From: Homoserinimonas aerilata
GTDB taxonomy: Bacteria > Actinomycetota > Actinomycetes > Actinomycetales > Microbacteriaceae
Length of the DNA: 64,000 bases
Reading direction: 5' to 3'
NCBI RefSeq assembly: GCF_006716125.1
Contig: NZ_VFOM01000001.1
Span: 372,001-436,000 of the forward strand
Shown: in pieces, positions 1-9,100 of the stretch
Layout of the letters: every line of letters starts with the position of its first letter
How positions within the stretch are numbered: position 1 is the first letter of the stretch
Made by a program: the position numbers and the translations under genes
The notes under the pieces: generated by a model
What the model saw: only the letters and a program-made list of their open reading frames with translations
Told to the model about the DNA's origin: nothing
Database searches by the model: none

Positions 1-4
1 TGCC

Positions 5-523
5 GTGATTCCGGATGCCACGGGGTCGCGCGTGACGCCGGATGGGTCGCGAGACTCGGTGCCCGCCTGGTCGGTGCCGGCCTGGCCCGCCTCCGCCCCG
101 GCATCCGCCGCCGCGCCGCGTGCGGAGTCCGGGCAGCAGCCCGCCCCGCGCAAGGCCGACCGCATCGTCACGATCGTGCTGCTCTCGCTGGGCCTGCTCA
201 ACGTGCTGTGGGGCATCCCCGGCTTCCTCTCGCTCGCGAACACCCTTCAGCTCGCCTACGACCAGATGGGCGTCGGTCAGTACGGCGCGGCCGGGCTTGC
301 GGGCACGATGGGTGTTGTCGCGATCGTGTCGCAGCTCGTGATCTGGGCGGCCACCGCGTGGGGCTCGCTCCAGCGGATGAAGCGCGGCCGGTTGGCCTGG
401 TGGGTTCCGCTCGTTGGCGCGGCTGTGGCCTTCATCGTCGTCGCGGTGGTGTTCACGATCGCCATCCTCGCCGACCCGACGTTCATGGCCTATGTGGATT
501 CGCAGGTGGCGGTACAGGGCTGA
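5..523 (+). CDS. small membrane protein, DUF6264-like
   Basis: The 172-residue product has a disordered Pro/Ala/Ser-rich N-terminal stretch (about residues 1-50), then three hydrophobic segments (about 53-78, 95-118 and 134-158), so it is an integral membrane protein with a cytosolic or surface-exposed leader. The pattern resembles the DUF6264 family common in Microbacteriaceae; no catalytic motif is visible and the function is unknown. The GTG at position 5 is the first possible start in the window, so the true start may lie upstream of the edge. It ends about 90 bases before the next gene and may not be cotranscribed with it. Confidence 0.6.
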   Translation: MIPDATGSRVTPDGSRDSVPAWSVPAWPASAPASAAAPRAESGQQPAPRKADRIVTIVLLSLGLLNVLWGIPGFLSLANTLQLAYDQMGVGQYGAAGLAGTMGVVAIVSQLVIWAATAWGSLQRMKRGRLAWWVPLVGAAVAFIVVAVVFTIAILADPTFMAYVDSQVAVQG

Positions 524-615
524 TGAAGACAGGGGTCTCACCCCATCGCTCACCCTCGGCTCACCCCCTGATTAGGGACCTTTCGGAGGTCGGCTTACGC
601 CCGTAGCCTGACAGC

Positions 616-1866
616 ATGCGGCTTCGTGTGCCGCCGCGGCGAGTCGCGGCCCAGATGAGACTCGACGCCACCATTCGCGCCGGGTGGGCCCTCGCCGCGA
701 CCGCCCTCGTCATCCTTGCCGCGCTCACCATCAGTCGCATGGTGGATGCGGGGCGCGGTGCCGAGCTCGCCCTGCCGCTTCTTGCGATCGCCGCTGTTCT
801 TGCCGCGCTCTGGGTGCTCATCCGCGCCCCCAGCACGCTCACCGGTGTGCTGTTCCTGACCGTCGGGGCATCCGCCATGCTCGTGCACGCCCACTCCGTC
901 GCCGCAGCCGGGCTTGACGTCGACAGCTACGCAGCAGGGGGGATCGTGGTTGCCCTCTGCCTCATCGGCCCGGCGACCGGCCGCGAGCTCGGTGCGATGG
1001 CCTGGAACGCCGCCGGCTACCTCACCGGGCAGGGCACACTGCTGCTCGGCGAGGCGCTCTCAGGCCAGCCGCTGCGCTTCAACAGCCTCGCGACCGTCGT
1101 ATTCATCTGCTTCAGCTGTGTGCTCCTCATCATGAAGCGCACGCGCCGCATCGAGGCCCGCATCCTGCCCGAGGACGACACCGTCGAAGCCGAATTCGAG
1201 CGACATGAGGAGGAGAGGCGGCAGTCCAATCGGGCCGCCGTGATCGTGCACGAGACCATCCTCAGCGACCTCGCCCTCGTGGCGCACGGCTCCGTGCAGC
1301 TGGGCGAGGCCGAGCGGGCCCGCCTCAGGCGCAACCTTGAACTCGTCGGCCGGGCGAGGGTCGATCACTCCCACCACACCGCCGTCGTCGCCATGCTGCG
1401 CAACGACCTGTACGAGATCGTCAGCGAATTCCAGTGGCGCGGTCTCACGATCGACATCGGGGGCGACAGCAGCTGCCTCGAGCTGCTCTCCCTGCCGGAG
1501 CGCGAAGCGCTCATGGGCGCGATCAGGGCGGCCCTCGAGAACGTGCGTGCCCACTCGGGAGAGGATTCGGTCGAGATCTTCATCGACCAGGCCATCGACC
1601 GCCTCACCGTCATGATCGTCGACGAGGGCCGCGGCTTCGAATTCGAGAAGATCGCCGACGATCGCCTCGGCCTGCGGATGTCCATCATCCGGCGCATCGA
1701 GGACTGCGGCGGTTCGGTGACGGTCTGGTCGGCGCACGGTGCCGGAACATCCGTTGTCATCTCGCTGCCCGTCGGCGACGCCGGGGACGTCATCGTCGTC
1801 GGCACCGAGACGCCAGCTGCGCCGCAGGCTCGAACAACGGAGAACGGTTCGGATGCTCGCGCATAA
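616..1866 (+). CDS. membrane sensor histidine kinase-like protein
   Basis: 416 residues. The N-terminal half carries several hydrophobic helices (about 25-170) followed by a charged linker. A VHETIL segment near residue 212 resembles the H-box of actinobacterial kinases with an HD-x-VL-type dimerisation helix. The C-terminal third has a HATPase_c fold signature: an N-box-like ALENVRAHS, a DEGRGFEF G1-like box and a GAGTSVVISLP tail. It is therefore probably a membrane sensor kinase that phosphorylates a response regulator, but no regulator gene lies beside it. Its 3' end overlaps the next gene by 14 bases, which implies translational coupling. An ATG at 655 is a possible alternative start. 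Confidence 0.7.
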   Translation: MRLRVPPRRVAAQMRLDATIRAGWALAATALVILAALTISRMVDAGRGAELALPLLAIAAVLAALWVLIRAPSTLTGVLFLTVGASAMLVHAHSVAAAGLDVDSYAAGGIVVALCLIGPATGRELGAMAWNAAGYLTGQGTLLLGEALSGQPLRFNSLATVVFICFSCVLLIMKRTRRIEARILPEDDTVEAEFERHEEERRQSNRAAVIVHETILSDLALVAHGSVQLGEAERARLRRNLELVGRARVDHSHHTAVVAMLRNDLYEIVSEFQWRGLTIDIGGDSSCLELLSLPEREALMGAIRAALENVRAHSGEDSVEIFIDQAIDRLTVMIVDEGRGFEFEKIADDRLGLRMSIIRRIEDCGGSVTVWSAHGAGTSVVISLPVGDAGDVIVVGTETPAAPQARTTENGSDARA

Positions 1867-2989
1867 GGCACTCTTCACCTCACCCCAGCGCGCCGACCCC
1901 CTCAGCTGGATACTCAGGTTCACGATGCCGCTCATCCTGGCCATCACCAGCGCGCTCGTCATCGTCGTCGTGCTGCTCCGCGCGGGGCCCAGCATCACCA
2001 ACCCGGGCATCATCATCGCCAGCGGGCTGTGCGTCGTGCTCGCCTGCATGCTCGTGTTTCTGGAGTCGCTGCCGCACCGGCCGCTGCTCGGGGTACGCCA
2101 GAGCATCCTGCCGCTACTCCTCAGCTGGACTGCGGCGCTCCTCAGCGCTGCTCCGACCGGCGAAGGAGGACTGCCGATGCGGGACTGGGCGGGCCCGCTC
2201 GGCATCGGCAGCGTCATCGTGGCGCTCGTTCCGTACAGCTCCGCCGCCCTCCTCGTCGTCTACGGCGTCGCAGGGTCAGCCGTCAGCGCGGTGCTCGCGC
2301 TGCTCTTCTTCGACCACGTCGACGACACCGCATTCGGCAGCGCCGTCGGGGCGGCCGCCCTCCCGCTGCAGGCGGGAATCGCCGGCGCCGTCTTCAGCTG
2401 GTACATCGCTGCGGGGGTGCTGCGGTGGCGGGCGTTGCCCTTCGACGACGAACAGCAGCCGGATGCGAGCAGACGCTTCGAAGACAGGGTGCGGGAGCAC
2501 GGCTCACCGCTCGTCATCAGCAAGGAGATCGTGCGGCTGCTCGAATCCGTCGCCGACGGCGGGCGCGTCTCCGGGCGCGACCGCGAGCGTGCCCTCGTGC
2601 TGGCGCGGAGCATCCGCACCGACCTGGTCTCCGTGCTCAACCGCAGCTGGCTCGACACCATGGCGATGGAACGATCACTGCATGTGATCGACCCGGGCCG
2701 GATGGCGGCGACGATGACCCCGGCGCAGCGCTCCGCCATCCACGGGCTCATCACGACGATCCTCGACTCGCCGGCGCTCGCGCAGGAGACGTTGCGCATC
2801 GAACTGCGCGGTCACGACGACGGCACCACCGCGGTCGCGTTGAGTATGGATGTGACGCTGCCGGAGGGCAAGCGCATCATGATGCTGGCGCCCTACTTCG
2901 TCACGCTCAGGGCGAGCGTCGACCGGGTGCACTGGAGTGGCGGCGAGCAGCTGAGCATGCGCTTCCAGCTGCCCGCCGCCGAGCAGTAA
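1853..2989 (+). CDS. membrane protein, probable degenerate kinase partner
   Basis: The 378-residue product begins at ATG 1853, inside the end of the preceding kinase-like gene; the longer frame from 1739 has an unlikely Arg/Ser-rich leader and is not used. Residues 18-190 contain about five hydrophobic helices. The soluble C-terminal half ends in LSMRFQLPAAEQ, which resembles the last strand of a HATPase domain, but I see no N-box or DxGxG motif. I infer a pseudokinase that pairs with the upstream protein in a heteromeric sensor. A simple unknown membrane protein is equally possible. Confidence 0.6.
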   Translation: MLAHKALFTSPQRADPLSWILRFTMPLILAITSALVIVVVLLRAGPSITNPGIIIASGLCVVLACMLVFLESLPHRPLLGVRQSILPLLLSWTAALLSAAPTGEGGLPMRDWAGPLGIGSVIVALVPYSSAALLVVYGVAGSAVSAVLALLFFDHVDDTAFGSAVGAAALPLQAGIAGAVFSWYIAAGVLRWRALPFDDEQQPDASRRFEDRVREHGSPLVISKEIVRLLESVADGGRVSGRDRERALVLARSIRTDLVSVLNRSWLDTMAMERSLHVIDPGRMAATMTPAQRSAIHGLITTILDSPALAQETLRIELRGHDDGTTAVALSMDVTLPEGKRIMMLAPYFVTLRASVDRVHWSGGEQLSMRFQLPAAEQ

Positions 2990-2992
2990 CCC

Positions 2993-4018
2993 CTACTTGC
3001 CGGACCTGCCGGCCGAGCCGAGCTGCGTGGCAGCCTCGACGACGCGGGCGGCCATCGCCGTCTCCGCCTTCTTGCCCCAGGAGCGCGGGTCGTAGATCTT
3101 CTTGTTGCCGACCTCGCCGTCGACCTTCAGGAATCCGTCGTAGTTCTTCAGCACGGTGTCGGCGATCGAGCGGCTGAACGCGTACTGGGTGTCGGTGTCG
3201 ACGTTCATCTTGATGACGCCGTTGGCGACAGCCGTCGCGATCTCCTCGTCGCTCGAACCCGATCCGCCGTGGAAGACCAGGTCGAGGGGCAGCGCGTCCT
3301 TGCCGTACTTCTTGCTGAGGCCATCCTGGATCTCGCGCAGCAGCTCGGGCTTCAGCTTGACGTTGCCCGGCTTGTACACGCCGTGCACGTTGCCGAAGGT
3401 GAGAGCGGCCATGTAGCGGCCCTGCTCGCCGAAACCGAGTGCCTCCACCGTGGCGATGGCATCCTCGAGGGTCGTGTACAGGTGCTCGTTGATGTCGTGG
3501 CTGACGCCGTCCTCCTCACCGCCGACGACGCCGATCTCGACCTCCAGAATGGAGTTGATGTTCTTCATGCGCGGCAGGAGCGTCTTCGCGATCTCCAGGT
3601 TCTCCGCGAGAGGAACAGCCGAGCCGTCCCACATGTGCGACTGGAAGATGGGCTCGCCGCCGGCCTTCACCGACTCCTCACTCGCCTCGATGAGCGGCAG
3701 CACGAAGCCGTCGAGCGCATCCTTCGGGCAGTGGTCGGTGTGCAGCGCAACCGTGATGGGGTAGTTCTTCGCGGCCTCGCGCGCGAACGCGGCGAAGGCG
3801 AGGGCACCGGATGCGCGGTTCTTGATCGAGTGGCCGGCCCAATAGTCGGCGCCTCCCGTCGAGACCTGCAGGATGCCGTCGGAGCCGGCCTCGGCGAGGC
3901 CCTGCAGCACCGCGTTCACCGTCTGGGACGACGACACGTTGATGGCCGGATAGGCGAAGCCCTGCGCCTTCGCGCGGGCGAGCATGTCGGCGTACTGATC
4001 GGGGGTTGCGATGGGCAT
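2993..4018 (-). CDS. fbaA: class II fructose-bisphosphate aldolase
   Basis: Cytosolic zinc enzyme that splits or forms fructose 1,6-bisphosphate from dihydroxyacetone phosphate and glyceraldehyde 3-phosphate in glycolysis and gluconeogenesis. The 341-residue product has the family start (MPIATPDQYADML), the zinc/active-site stretch HTDHCPKDALDGF and the glycine-rich FHGGSGSSDEEI phosphate-binding loop. The start was set at MPIATP, because the 52 extra upstream codons of the open frame look non-coding. It is convergent with the gene before it, and divergent from glpX, the enzyme that removes phosphate from the same metabolite. Confidence 0.95.
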   Translation of the reverse strand: MPIATPDQYADMLARAKAQGFAYPAINVSSSQTVNAVLQGLAEAGSDGILQVSTGGADYWAGHSIKNRASGALAFAAFAREAAKNYPITVALHTDHCPKDALDGFVLPLIEASEESVKAGGEPIFQSHMWDGSAVPLAENLEIAKTLLPRMKNINSILEVEIGVVGGEEDGVSHDINEHLYTTLEDAIATVEALGFGEQGRYMAALTFGNVHGVYKPGNVKLKPELLREIQDGLSKKYGKDALPLDLVFHGGSGSSDEEIATAVANGVIKMNVDTDTQYAFSRSIADTVLKNYDGFLKVDGEVGNKKIYDPRSWGKKAETAMAARVVEAATQLGSAGRSGK

Positions 4019-4149
4019 GGCGTCTCCTTGAACGAGGTGCGGAATCGCTTGAAGTCTAGCGATCATGGCCGGGCCCCTGCGCTGTCGGGCCGTCGATAGA
4101 ATGTGGTCTGGCAGCATCCGTCTTTTTTCCCCCTCCAACGAAGGAACCT

Positions 4150-5142
4150 GTGGTGAGCACCGAGACCGGCACAATGATCAACCATCCCGACCGCAACCTC
4201 GCCATGGAGCTGGTTCGCGCGACGGAGGCTGCGGCCATCAGGGCGTACCCGTGGATCGGGCACGGAGACAAGAACAAGGCCGACGGTGCGGCGGTCGACG
4301 CCATGCGCAAGTTCCTCGGCACCGTCGACTTCGACGGTGTCATCGTCATCGGCGAGGGCGAGAAGGACAAGGCGCCCATGCTCTTCAACGGCGAGCATGT
4401 CGGCAACGGTCACGGGCCGGCCTGCGACATCGCCGTCGACCCCATCGACGGCACCTCACTGACGGCCGCGGGTCGCCAGAACGCGATCTCGATGATCGCC
4501 GTCAGTGACCGCGGCACGATGCTGGATGCGTCATCCGTCTTCTATATGGACAAGTTGGTCACGGGGGCGGCGGGTCGTGGTGTCGTCGACATCCGCAAGC
4601 CCATCGGCGAGAACGTGCGCGCCCTCGCGAAGGTACTCGGCAAGGATGTCGCAGACCTGCGGGTGGCCGTTCTTGACCGCCCGCGCCACGAGCAGCTGAT
4701 CAACGAGATCCGCGAGGCCGGCGCCGGCACCCGCCTCATGTTGGATGGCGATGTGGCCGGTGGCATCAACGCTGCGCGCTACGAGAGCCGCATCGACATG
4801 TGCGTGGGCGTGGGTGGCAGCCCGGAGGGTGTCGCGACGGCGGCCGCCATCAAGGCGCTGGGCGGCTTCATCCAGGGTCGCCTTGTTCCCGGCACCGATG
4901 AGGAGCGCCAGCGGGGCATCGATGCGGGGCTCCGCTTCGACCACGTGTATGAGGCCGACGATCTGGTTCGCGGCGACAACACCTTCTTTGTTGCGACGGG
5001 GGTGACGGATGGCGAGCTGGTCGCGGGCGTGCGCCGCAAGGGGCCCATCATCCGCACGGAGAGCGTCGTGCTGCGGTCGCACTCGGGCACCATCCGCCGC
5101 GTCATCGCGGACCACCTCGTGGAGAAGTGGCTCGACGACTGA
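4150..5142 (+). CDS. glpX: class II fructose-1,6-bisphosphatase
   Basis: Gluconeogenic enzyme that hydrolyses fructose 1,6-bisphosphate to fructose 6-phosphate. 330 residues, full length for the GlpX family. Diagnostic segments are GEGEKDKAPML, the metal site DPIDGTSLTA and GVGGSPEGVATAAA. Two tandem GTG codons (4150, 4153) can start it; an AAGGA ribosome site at 4141-4145 fits either. It is transcribed away from fbaA, so the two opposite-direction enzymes of the same sugar-phosphate step share one intergenic region of about 130 bases. Confidence 0.95.
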   Translation: MVSTETGTMINHPDRNLAMELVRATEAAAIRAYPWIGHGDKNKADGAAVDAMRKFLGTVDFDGVIVIGEGEKDKAPMLFNGEHVGNGHGPACDIAVDPIDGTSLTAAGRQNAISMIAVSDRGTMLDASSVFYMDKLVTGAAGRGVVDIRKPIGENVRALAKVLGKDVADLRVAVLDRPRHEQLINEIREAGAGTRLMLDGDVAGGINAARYESRIDMCVGVGGSPEGVATAAAIKALGGFIQGRLVPGTDEERQRGIDAGLRFDHVYEADDLVRGDNTFFVATGVTDGELVAGVRRKGPIIRTESVVLRSHSGTIRRVIADHLVEKWLDD

Positions 5143-5229
5143 CACCCGGTCTCCGCTGTGAGGCGGGGCAGAGACTGAGTTGCCGCTGAGTGCTGCTCTT
5201 GGTCGCTCGGAGGAGCGTTTCGAGGAAAC

Positions 5230-6627
5230 TCACTCGCTTGTGGTGACGGCAGCTTCGGTGGCGTCAGCGGCGTCAGCGGCATCAGCCGCGTCAGCCGCGT
5301 CAGCCACTTCGGCGGCGGTGCCAGCGCCTGGGTTCGGCTCGTCGAGTGTGGTGAGTTCGGCCGCCGTCAGCTTCTGCGGGGCCGTGTGGATGGCCTGAGG
5401 TTCGGCGGTGAGGTCGAGCTTCGTCTCGTCGATTCCGGGGAACTGTCGCGCCGTGACGAGCACCCGTGTCTCCAGGGAGCTCGCGAACTTGTTGTAGCTG
5501 TCGACGGTGCGCTCGATGGCTTTGCGCATGCTGTCGGCGTGTCCGGCGAGCGTGCCGAGCCGCTGGTAGAGCTGGTTGCCCAGGTCGAACAGTTTCTTCG
5601 CCTCATCCGAGACGGCCTGCTGCTGCCAGGTGAACGCGACCGTCTTGAGCACAGCCCAGAGGTTCACGGGGGAGGCAAGCGCGACCCGCTTGCCGAACGC
5701 GTACTCGAGGAGCGACGGGTCGGCCTCGAGCGCCGAGGAGAGCAGGGATTCGCTGGGGATGAACGCGATCACGAACTCGGGACTCGCATCCAGACCCTCC
5801 CAATAGGTCTTCTTCGCGAGCGCGTCGATGTGTGTGCGCACCGCCTTCACATGCCTGTCGATGAGCTGCACGCGGCGCGCACCCTCCTCACCGATTGCCG
5901 AGAGCGGGATCTGGCTTGCCTCGATGTAGTGTTCCAGCGGCACCTTCGAGTCGATCGCGATCGACTTGTTGCCGGGCAGGCGCACGACCATGTCGGGGCG
6001 CCCGGCACCGGCATCCGTCGCCACGCTGTGCTGAGTGAAGAAGTCGACGTACTGGGTGAGCCCCGCCGATTCGACGATGCGTTTGAGCTGCGTCTCACCC
6101 CACACCCCTCGTGTGCTGTTGGAGCGCAGCGCGCTCGCGAGGGATTCGGTCGTGGCACGCAGCTGCTCGTCGGACATCTGCGCCTGCTTGAGCTGCTCGG
6201 CGATGGTGCCGTACTGGGTCGATCGCTCGCGTTCCAGCTCGGTCACCTTCTGCTGCATGGTGCGCAGGCTCTCCTGCACGGGGGTGAGCGCCTGCAGGAC
6301 CTTGCTCTCGGCGCGCTCGCGCTCGGTCTGGGCGGCCTGCTCGCTGCGGTGGCGCTCTGCCGACTCGGTCTGCTGCTGCCGCAGCGTGCCCACCTGCTCG
6401 CGCAGCGCATCCGCCGTCGCCTTCACCGATGCCAGTTCGCTCGACAGGGATGCCTGCGCCGCCTGCTCCTGCTCGCGCAACGCACCGAGGGCGAGCTGGT
6501 GCTGGGCCTCGAGCATGGCGGGGTCGACGCCGGGGGCGCTGCGGCGGTTGCGGGTGATCAGCAGCGCGGCGACGGCCCCGAGGAGGATGCCGACGATGAG
6601 GCCGATGAGCAGCGAGAGAACGTCCAT
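5230..6627 (-). CDS. rmuC: DNA recombination protein RmuC
   Basis: 465 residues: an N-terminal membrane helix (about 1-24), a long Gln/Glu/Ala-rich coiled coil (about 40-165), then the RmuC nuclease-like domain with GVWGETQLKRIVE, GRPDMVVRLP and the IAIDSKVPLEHY segment. RmuC limits recombination between inverted repeats in bacteria; biochemically it is predicted to be a PD-(D/E)xK-related nuclease. The C-terminus is a low-complexity Ala-Asp repeat encoded by a 9-base tandem repeat (listed separately), so tail length may vary between strains. It stands alone. Confidence 0.92.
   Translation of the reverse strand: MDVLSLLIGLIVGILLGAVAALLITRNRRSAPGVDPAMLEAQHQLALGALREQEQAAQASLSSELASVKATADALREQVGTLRQQQTESAERHRSEQAAQTERERAESKVLQALTPVQESLRTMQQKVTELERERSTQYGTIAEQLKQAQMSDEQLRATTESLASALRSNSTRGVWGETQLKRIVESAGLTQYVDFFTQHSVATDAGAGRPDMVVRLPGNKSIAIDSKVPLEHYIEASQIPLSAIGEEGARRVQLIDRHVKAVRTHIDALAKKTYWEGLDASPEFVIAFIPSESLLSSALEADPSLLEYAFGKRVALASPVNLWAVLKTVAFTWQQQAVSDEAKKLFDLGNQLYQRLGTLAGHADSMRKAIERTVDSYNKFASSLETRVLVTARQFPGIDETKLDLTAEPQAIHTAPQKLTAAELTTLDEPNPGAGTAAEVADAADAADAADAADATEAAVTTSE
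5261..5305. repeat. five tandem 9-base units in the rmuC 3' end
   Basis: Five consecutive units of the type GCGTCAGCG/GCGTCAGCC (one with GCATCAGCC) run without interruption. On the minus strand they encode the Ala-Asp-Ala tail of RmuC. The unit is a multiple of three, so copy-number changes would keep the frame. Confidence 0.85.
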
Positions 6628-6819
6628 GCGCCCAGTCTGCCAGCGCCCTCCGACAGTGTCGGCACGGTGGCGACGACTCGCGGATGCCCGGGGCTCGCCA
6701 TTCGACGCCCGGCACTCGAACTCAGCAGGAGTTCTTCTCCGACACGCCGCCCGGTGGCCGGCAAGCCCGGTGTGTTGCGAGAAATCTCCTGTTGAGCGAC
6801 CAGCCGCTGGGGCGTGCGG

Positions 6820-7422
6820 CTAGCCGAGCACCATCGGCGCGTGGTCGACCTTCGCCGGCCCGATGGCGCCGAGGCGCGTGCCGGCGATGGTCGCCAGGTG
6901 CGGGATGTCTTCGGCGTCGTGCCGTTTCGCCGCGTGCACGATTATGGCGGCGCACGCCTCAGCATCCGCGAGCGCGTCGTGGTGCTTGAAGTCCTCGAAT
7001 CCGGCGGCCATCGCGGCGACGGGCAGACGGTACGAGTCGAGGTTGTAGGTCTTGCGGGCCACCTGCAGGCTGCACAGGTAGGTGAATGCGGGCGTCTCCA
7101 GTTGCGTCGCCTCGCAGGCGGCACGGATGACGCCCATGTCGAATCCGGCGTTGTGGGCGACGAGGTGGTCGCCGCCTGCGAACGCGACCAGCTCGGGTAG
7201 TTGTTCGGCCCAGCTGGCCGCGCCCACGACATCCGCCGCCACTATTCCGTGGATGCGGGTGTTCCATTCGAGAAAGGTGTCGTGCCCGGCCGGTGGTTTG
7301 ATGTACCACCACTGCTTGTCGACGACGCGGCCGTCGTGCACCTTCACCAGCCCCACGGAGCAGGCGGATGCCCCTGATGAGTTGGCGGTCTCGAAGTCGA
7401 TTGCGGTGAAGTTCAGCGGCAC
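6820..7422 (-). CDS. DnaQ-family 3'-5' exonuclease
   Basis: The 200-residue protein is essentially one DEDDh exonuclease domain: ExoI IDFETAN (Asp9, Glu11), ExoII HNAGFDMGV, and ExoIII HHDALADAEA with the catalytic His. Such stand-alone domains resemble the epsilon proofreading subunit and act on 3' DNA or RNA ends; the exact substrate cannot be told. It is preceded by rmuC on the same strand with a gap of about 190 bases that contains no gene, so cotranscription is uncertain. Confidence 0.88.
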   Translation of the reverse strand: MPLNFTAIDFETANSSGASACSVGLVKVHDGRVVDKQWWYIKPPAGHDTFLEWNTRIHGIVAADVVGAASWAEQLPELVAFAGGDHLVAHNAGFDMGVIRAACEATQLETPAFTYLCSLQVARKTYNLDSYRLPVAAMAAGFEDFKHHDALADAEACAAIIVHAAKRHDAEDIPHLATIAGTRLGAIGPAKVDHAPMVLG

Positions 7423-7525
7423 TCCTCGATGCTCTCACAGGCATCCGACCCTCCTCTGAGCCTTGCCGGTCTGTTGCGATCGCGCGGAGTCACGATACGG
7501 TGGGGCACCGTCGAAAGTGGAGACC

Positions 7526-7921
7526 GTGCGCAAGCTTGCTGCAGTCGTGGCCATGGCCGTCCTGGTGCTCCTGACCGGGTGCGCAGCCTCGGGGATCTCG
7601 GAGTTCGACCGGGAGCAGCGTGCCGCAGACAAGCTCGATCTTCCGTCACGGTATGACGACGTGCAGGTCGACTCGGATTCGACCCGCTGGCTCGCCGAGC
7701 GTGACGGAGTCGACTTCTATGCGGCGCAGTCGGCGGATGGCACCTGCCTGATCTTGGTCAAGGGCGGTGACGTCGACGGGTCCCTGGCTGGGTGCGGCAG
7801 CGGGGAGGTCGGGGTCTCCGGTCTGGGGTTCCCCACAGTGCACCTGTACGTTGATGGGCCGCCGCCGGCCCCCACCGAGAGCATGATCGAGCTCACCTCG
7901 CACCTCTACGTTTTCGAGTAG
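7526..7921 (+). CDS. small secreted lipoprotein, unknown function
   Basis: The 131-residue product starts at GTG 7526, preceded by a GGAG ribosome site. The first 18 residues form a lipoprotein signal peptide ending in the lipobox LLTG-Cys, so the protein should be anchored to the outer face of the membrane. The mature part is short, acidic, and has two further Cys residues (around GTCLIL and AGCGSG) that may pair. No family is recognised. It lies alone, divergent from the exonuclease. Confidence 0.65.
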   Translation: MRKLAAVVAMAVLVLLTGCAASGISEFDREQRAADKLDLPSRYDDVQVDSDSTRWLAERDGVDFYAAQSADGTCLILVKGGDVDGSLAGCGSGEVGVSGLGFPTVHLYVDGPPPAPTESMIELTSHLYVFE

Positions 7922-8023
7922 ATCGAGAGGTGACTGCCTCGCTCGCAGGCTCTCTCGGCGCTGAGGTCGCAGATCGCTGGCGCGATCTTCATGGCTTCAC
8001 CGCGCACGATACCCTTGACTCTC

Positions 8024-9100
8024 GTGGCCCTCACTATTGCAATCGTCGGACTCCCCAATGTGGGCAAGTCCACTCTCTTCAATGCTCTGACCAAGAACTC
8101 GGTGCTCGCCGCGAACTACCCGTTCGCGACGATCGAGCCGAATGTGGGCATCGTCAATCTGCCCGATTCGCGCCTCGCGGTTCTTGCCGGCATCTTCGGC
8201 AGTGAGCGCATCCTGCCCGCGCCTGTGTCGTTCGTTGACATCGCCGGCATTGTGAAGGGCGCCAGTGTGGGGGAGGGGCTCGGCAACAAGTTCCTCGCGA
8301 ACATTCGTGAGGCGGATGCGATCGCCCAGGTCATCCGCGGCTTCAGCGATTCGGATGTCGTGCACGTCGACGGCAAGGTCAACCCGGCCAGCGACATGGA
8401 GACCATCAACACGGAGCTCATCCTCGCCGACCTGCAGACACTTGAGAAGGCGCTGGAGCGGTACGAGAAAGAGGTCAAGACGAAGCGTGCCGAGCCGATC
8501 GTGCTCGAGACGGCGAAGGCGGCCGTCGCGCTGCTCAATGAGGGCAAGCCGCTGTCGAGCGACGCGAAGCTCGACCTGGAGCCCATCCGCGAGCTGGGCC
8601 TGCTCACGGCCAAGCCGTTCATCTACGTGTTCAACGTGGATGAGGGCATCCTCGGTGACAGCGCGAAGCTCGACGAGTTGGCCGCGCTGGTCGCCCCGGC
8701 GAAGGCGGTGTTCCTGGATGCGAAGCTCGAGTCCGAACTGATCGAACTGGATGAGGCGGATGCTGCGGAGCTGCTGGCCAGCACCGGCCAGGAGGAGAGC
8801 GGCCTCGACCAGCTGGCGCGTATCGGCTTCGACACGCTCGGCCTGCAGACGTATCTGACGGCCGGCCCGAAGGAGACGCGCGCCTGGACGATCCCGAAGG
8901 GCGCGAAGGCGCCGCAGGCGGCCGGCGTCATCCACACCGACTTCGAGAAGGGCTTCATCAAGGCGGAGGTCATCGGCTTCGACGACCTTGTCGAGACCGG
9001 CTCAATCGCGGAGGCCCGTGCGAAGGGCAAAGCCCGCGTCGAAGGCAAGGACTACACGATGCAGGACGGCGACGTGGTCGAGTTCAGGTTCAATGTCTAA
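8024..9100 (+). CDS. ychF: redox-regulated ATPase YchF (Obg family)
   Basis: The 358-residue product has the length and order of YchF: a P-loop at residues 9-17 (GLPNVGKST), DIAGIVKGASVGEGLGNKF (G3 region), a coiled-coil insertion, and a C-terminal TGS-like domain ending in DGDVVEFRFNV. YchF binds ATP rather than GTP and associates with ribosomes and stress responses. GTG 8024 gives the conserved ALTI-IVGLPN start; the 11 extra codons upstream are not conserved in the family. The last 25 bases recur at 17843-17867, marking the left edge of the accessory island. Confidence 0.93.
   Translation: MALTIAIVGLPNVGKSTLFNALTKNSVLAANYPFATIEPNVGIVNLPDSRLAVLAGIFGSERILPAPVSFVDIAGIVKGASVGEGLGNKFLANIREADAIAQVIRGFSDSDVVHVDGKVNPASDMETINTELILADLQTLEKALERYEKEVKTKRAEPIVLETAKAAVALLNEGKPLSSDAKLDLEPIRELGLLTAKPFIYVFNVDEGILGDSAKLDELAALVAPAKAVFLDAKLESELIELDEADAAELLASTGQEESGLDQLARIGFDTLGLQTYLTAGPKETRAWTIPKGAKAPQAAGVIHTDFEKGFIKAEVIGFDDLVETGSIAEARAKGKARVEGKDYTMQDGDVVEFRFNV
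9076..9100 (+). repeat. left direct repeat: ychF 3' end (attL-like)
   Basis: This 25-base stretch encodes the final V-E-F-R-F-N-V-stop of YchF. A copy with 18 of 25 identical bases, encoding the same residues and stop, sits 8767 bases downstream at 17843. The pair brackets the accessory island, as expected when an element integrates into a conserved gene end and rebuilds it. Confidence 0.6.

Noticed and set aside
1739..1852. Longer start for the second sensor-pair protein
   Set aside because: The added 38 residues overlap the kinase gene in another frame and look non-coding.
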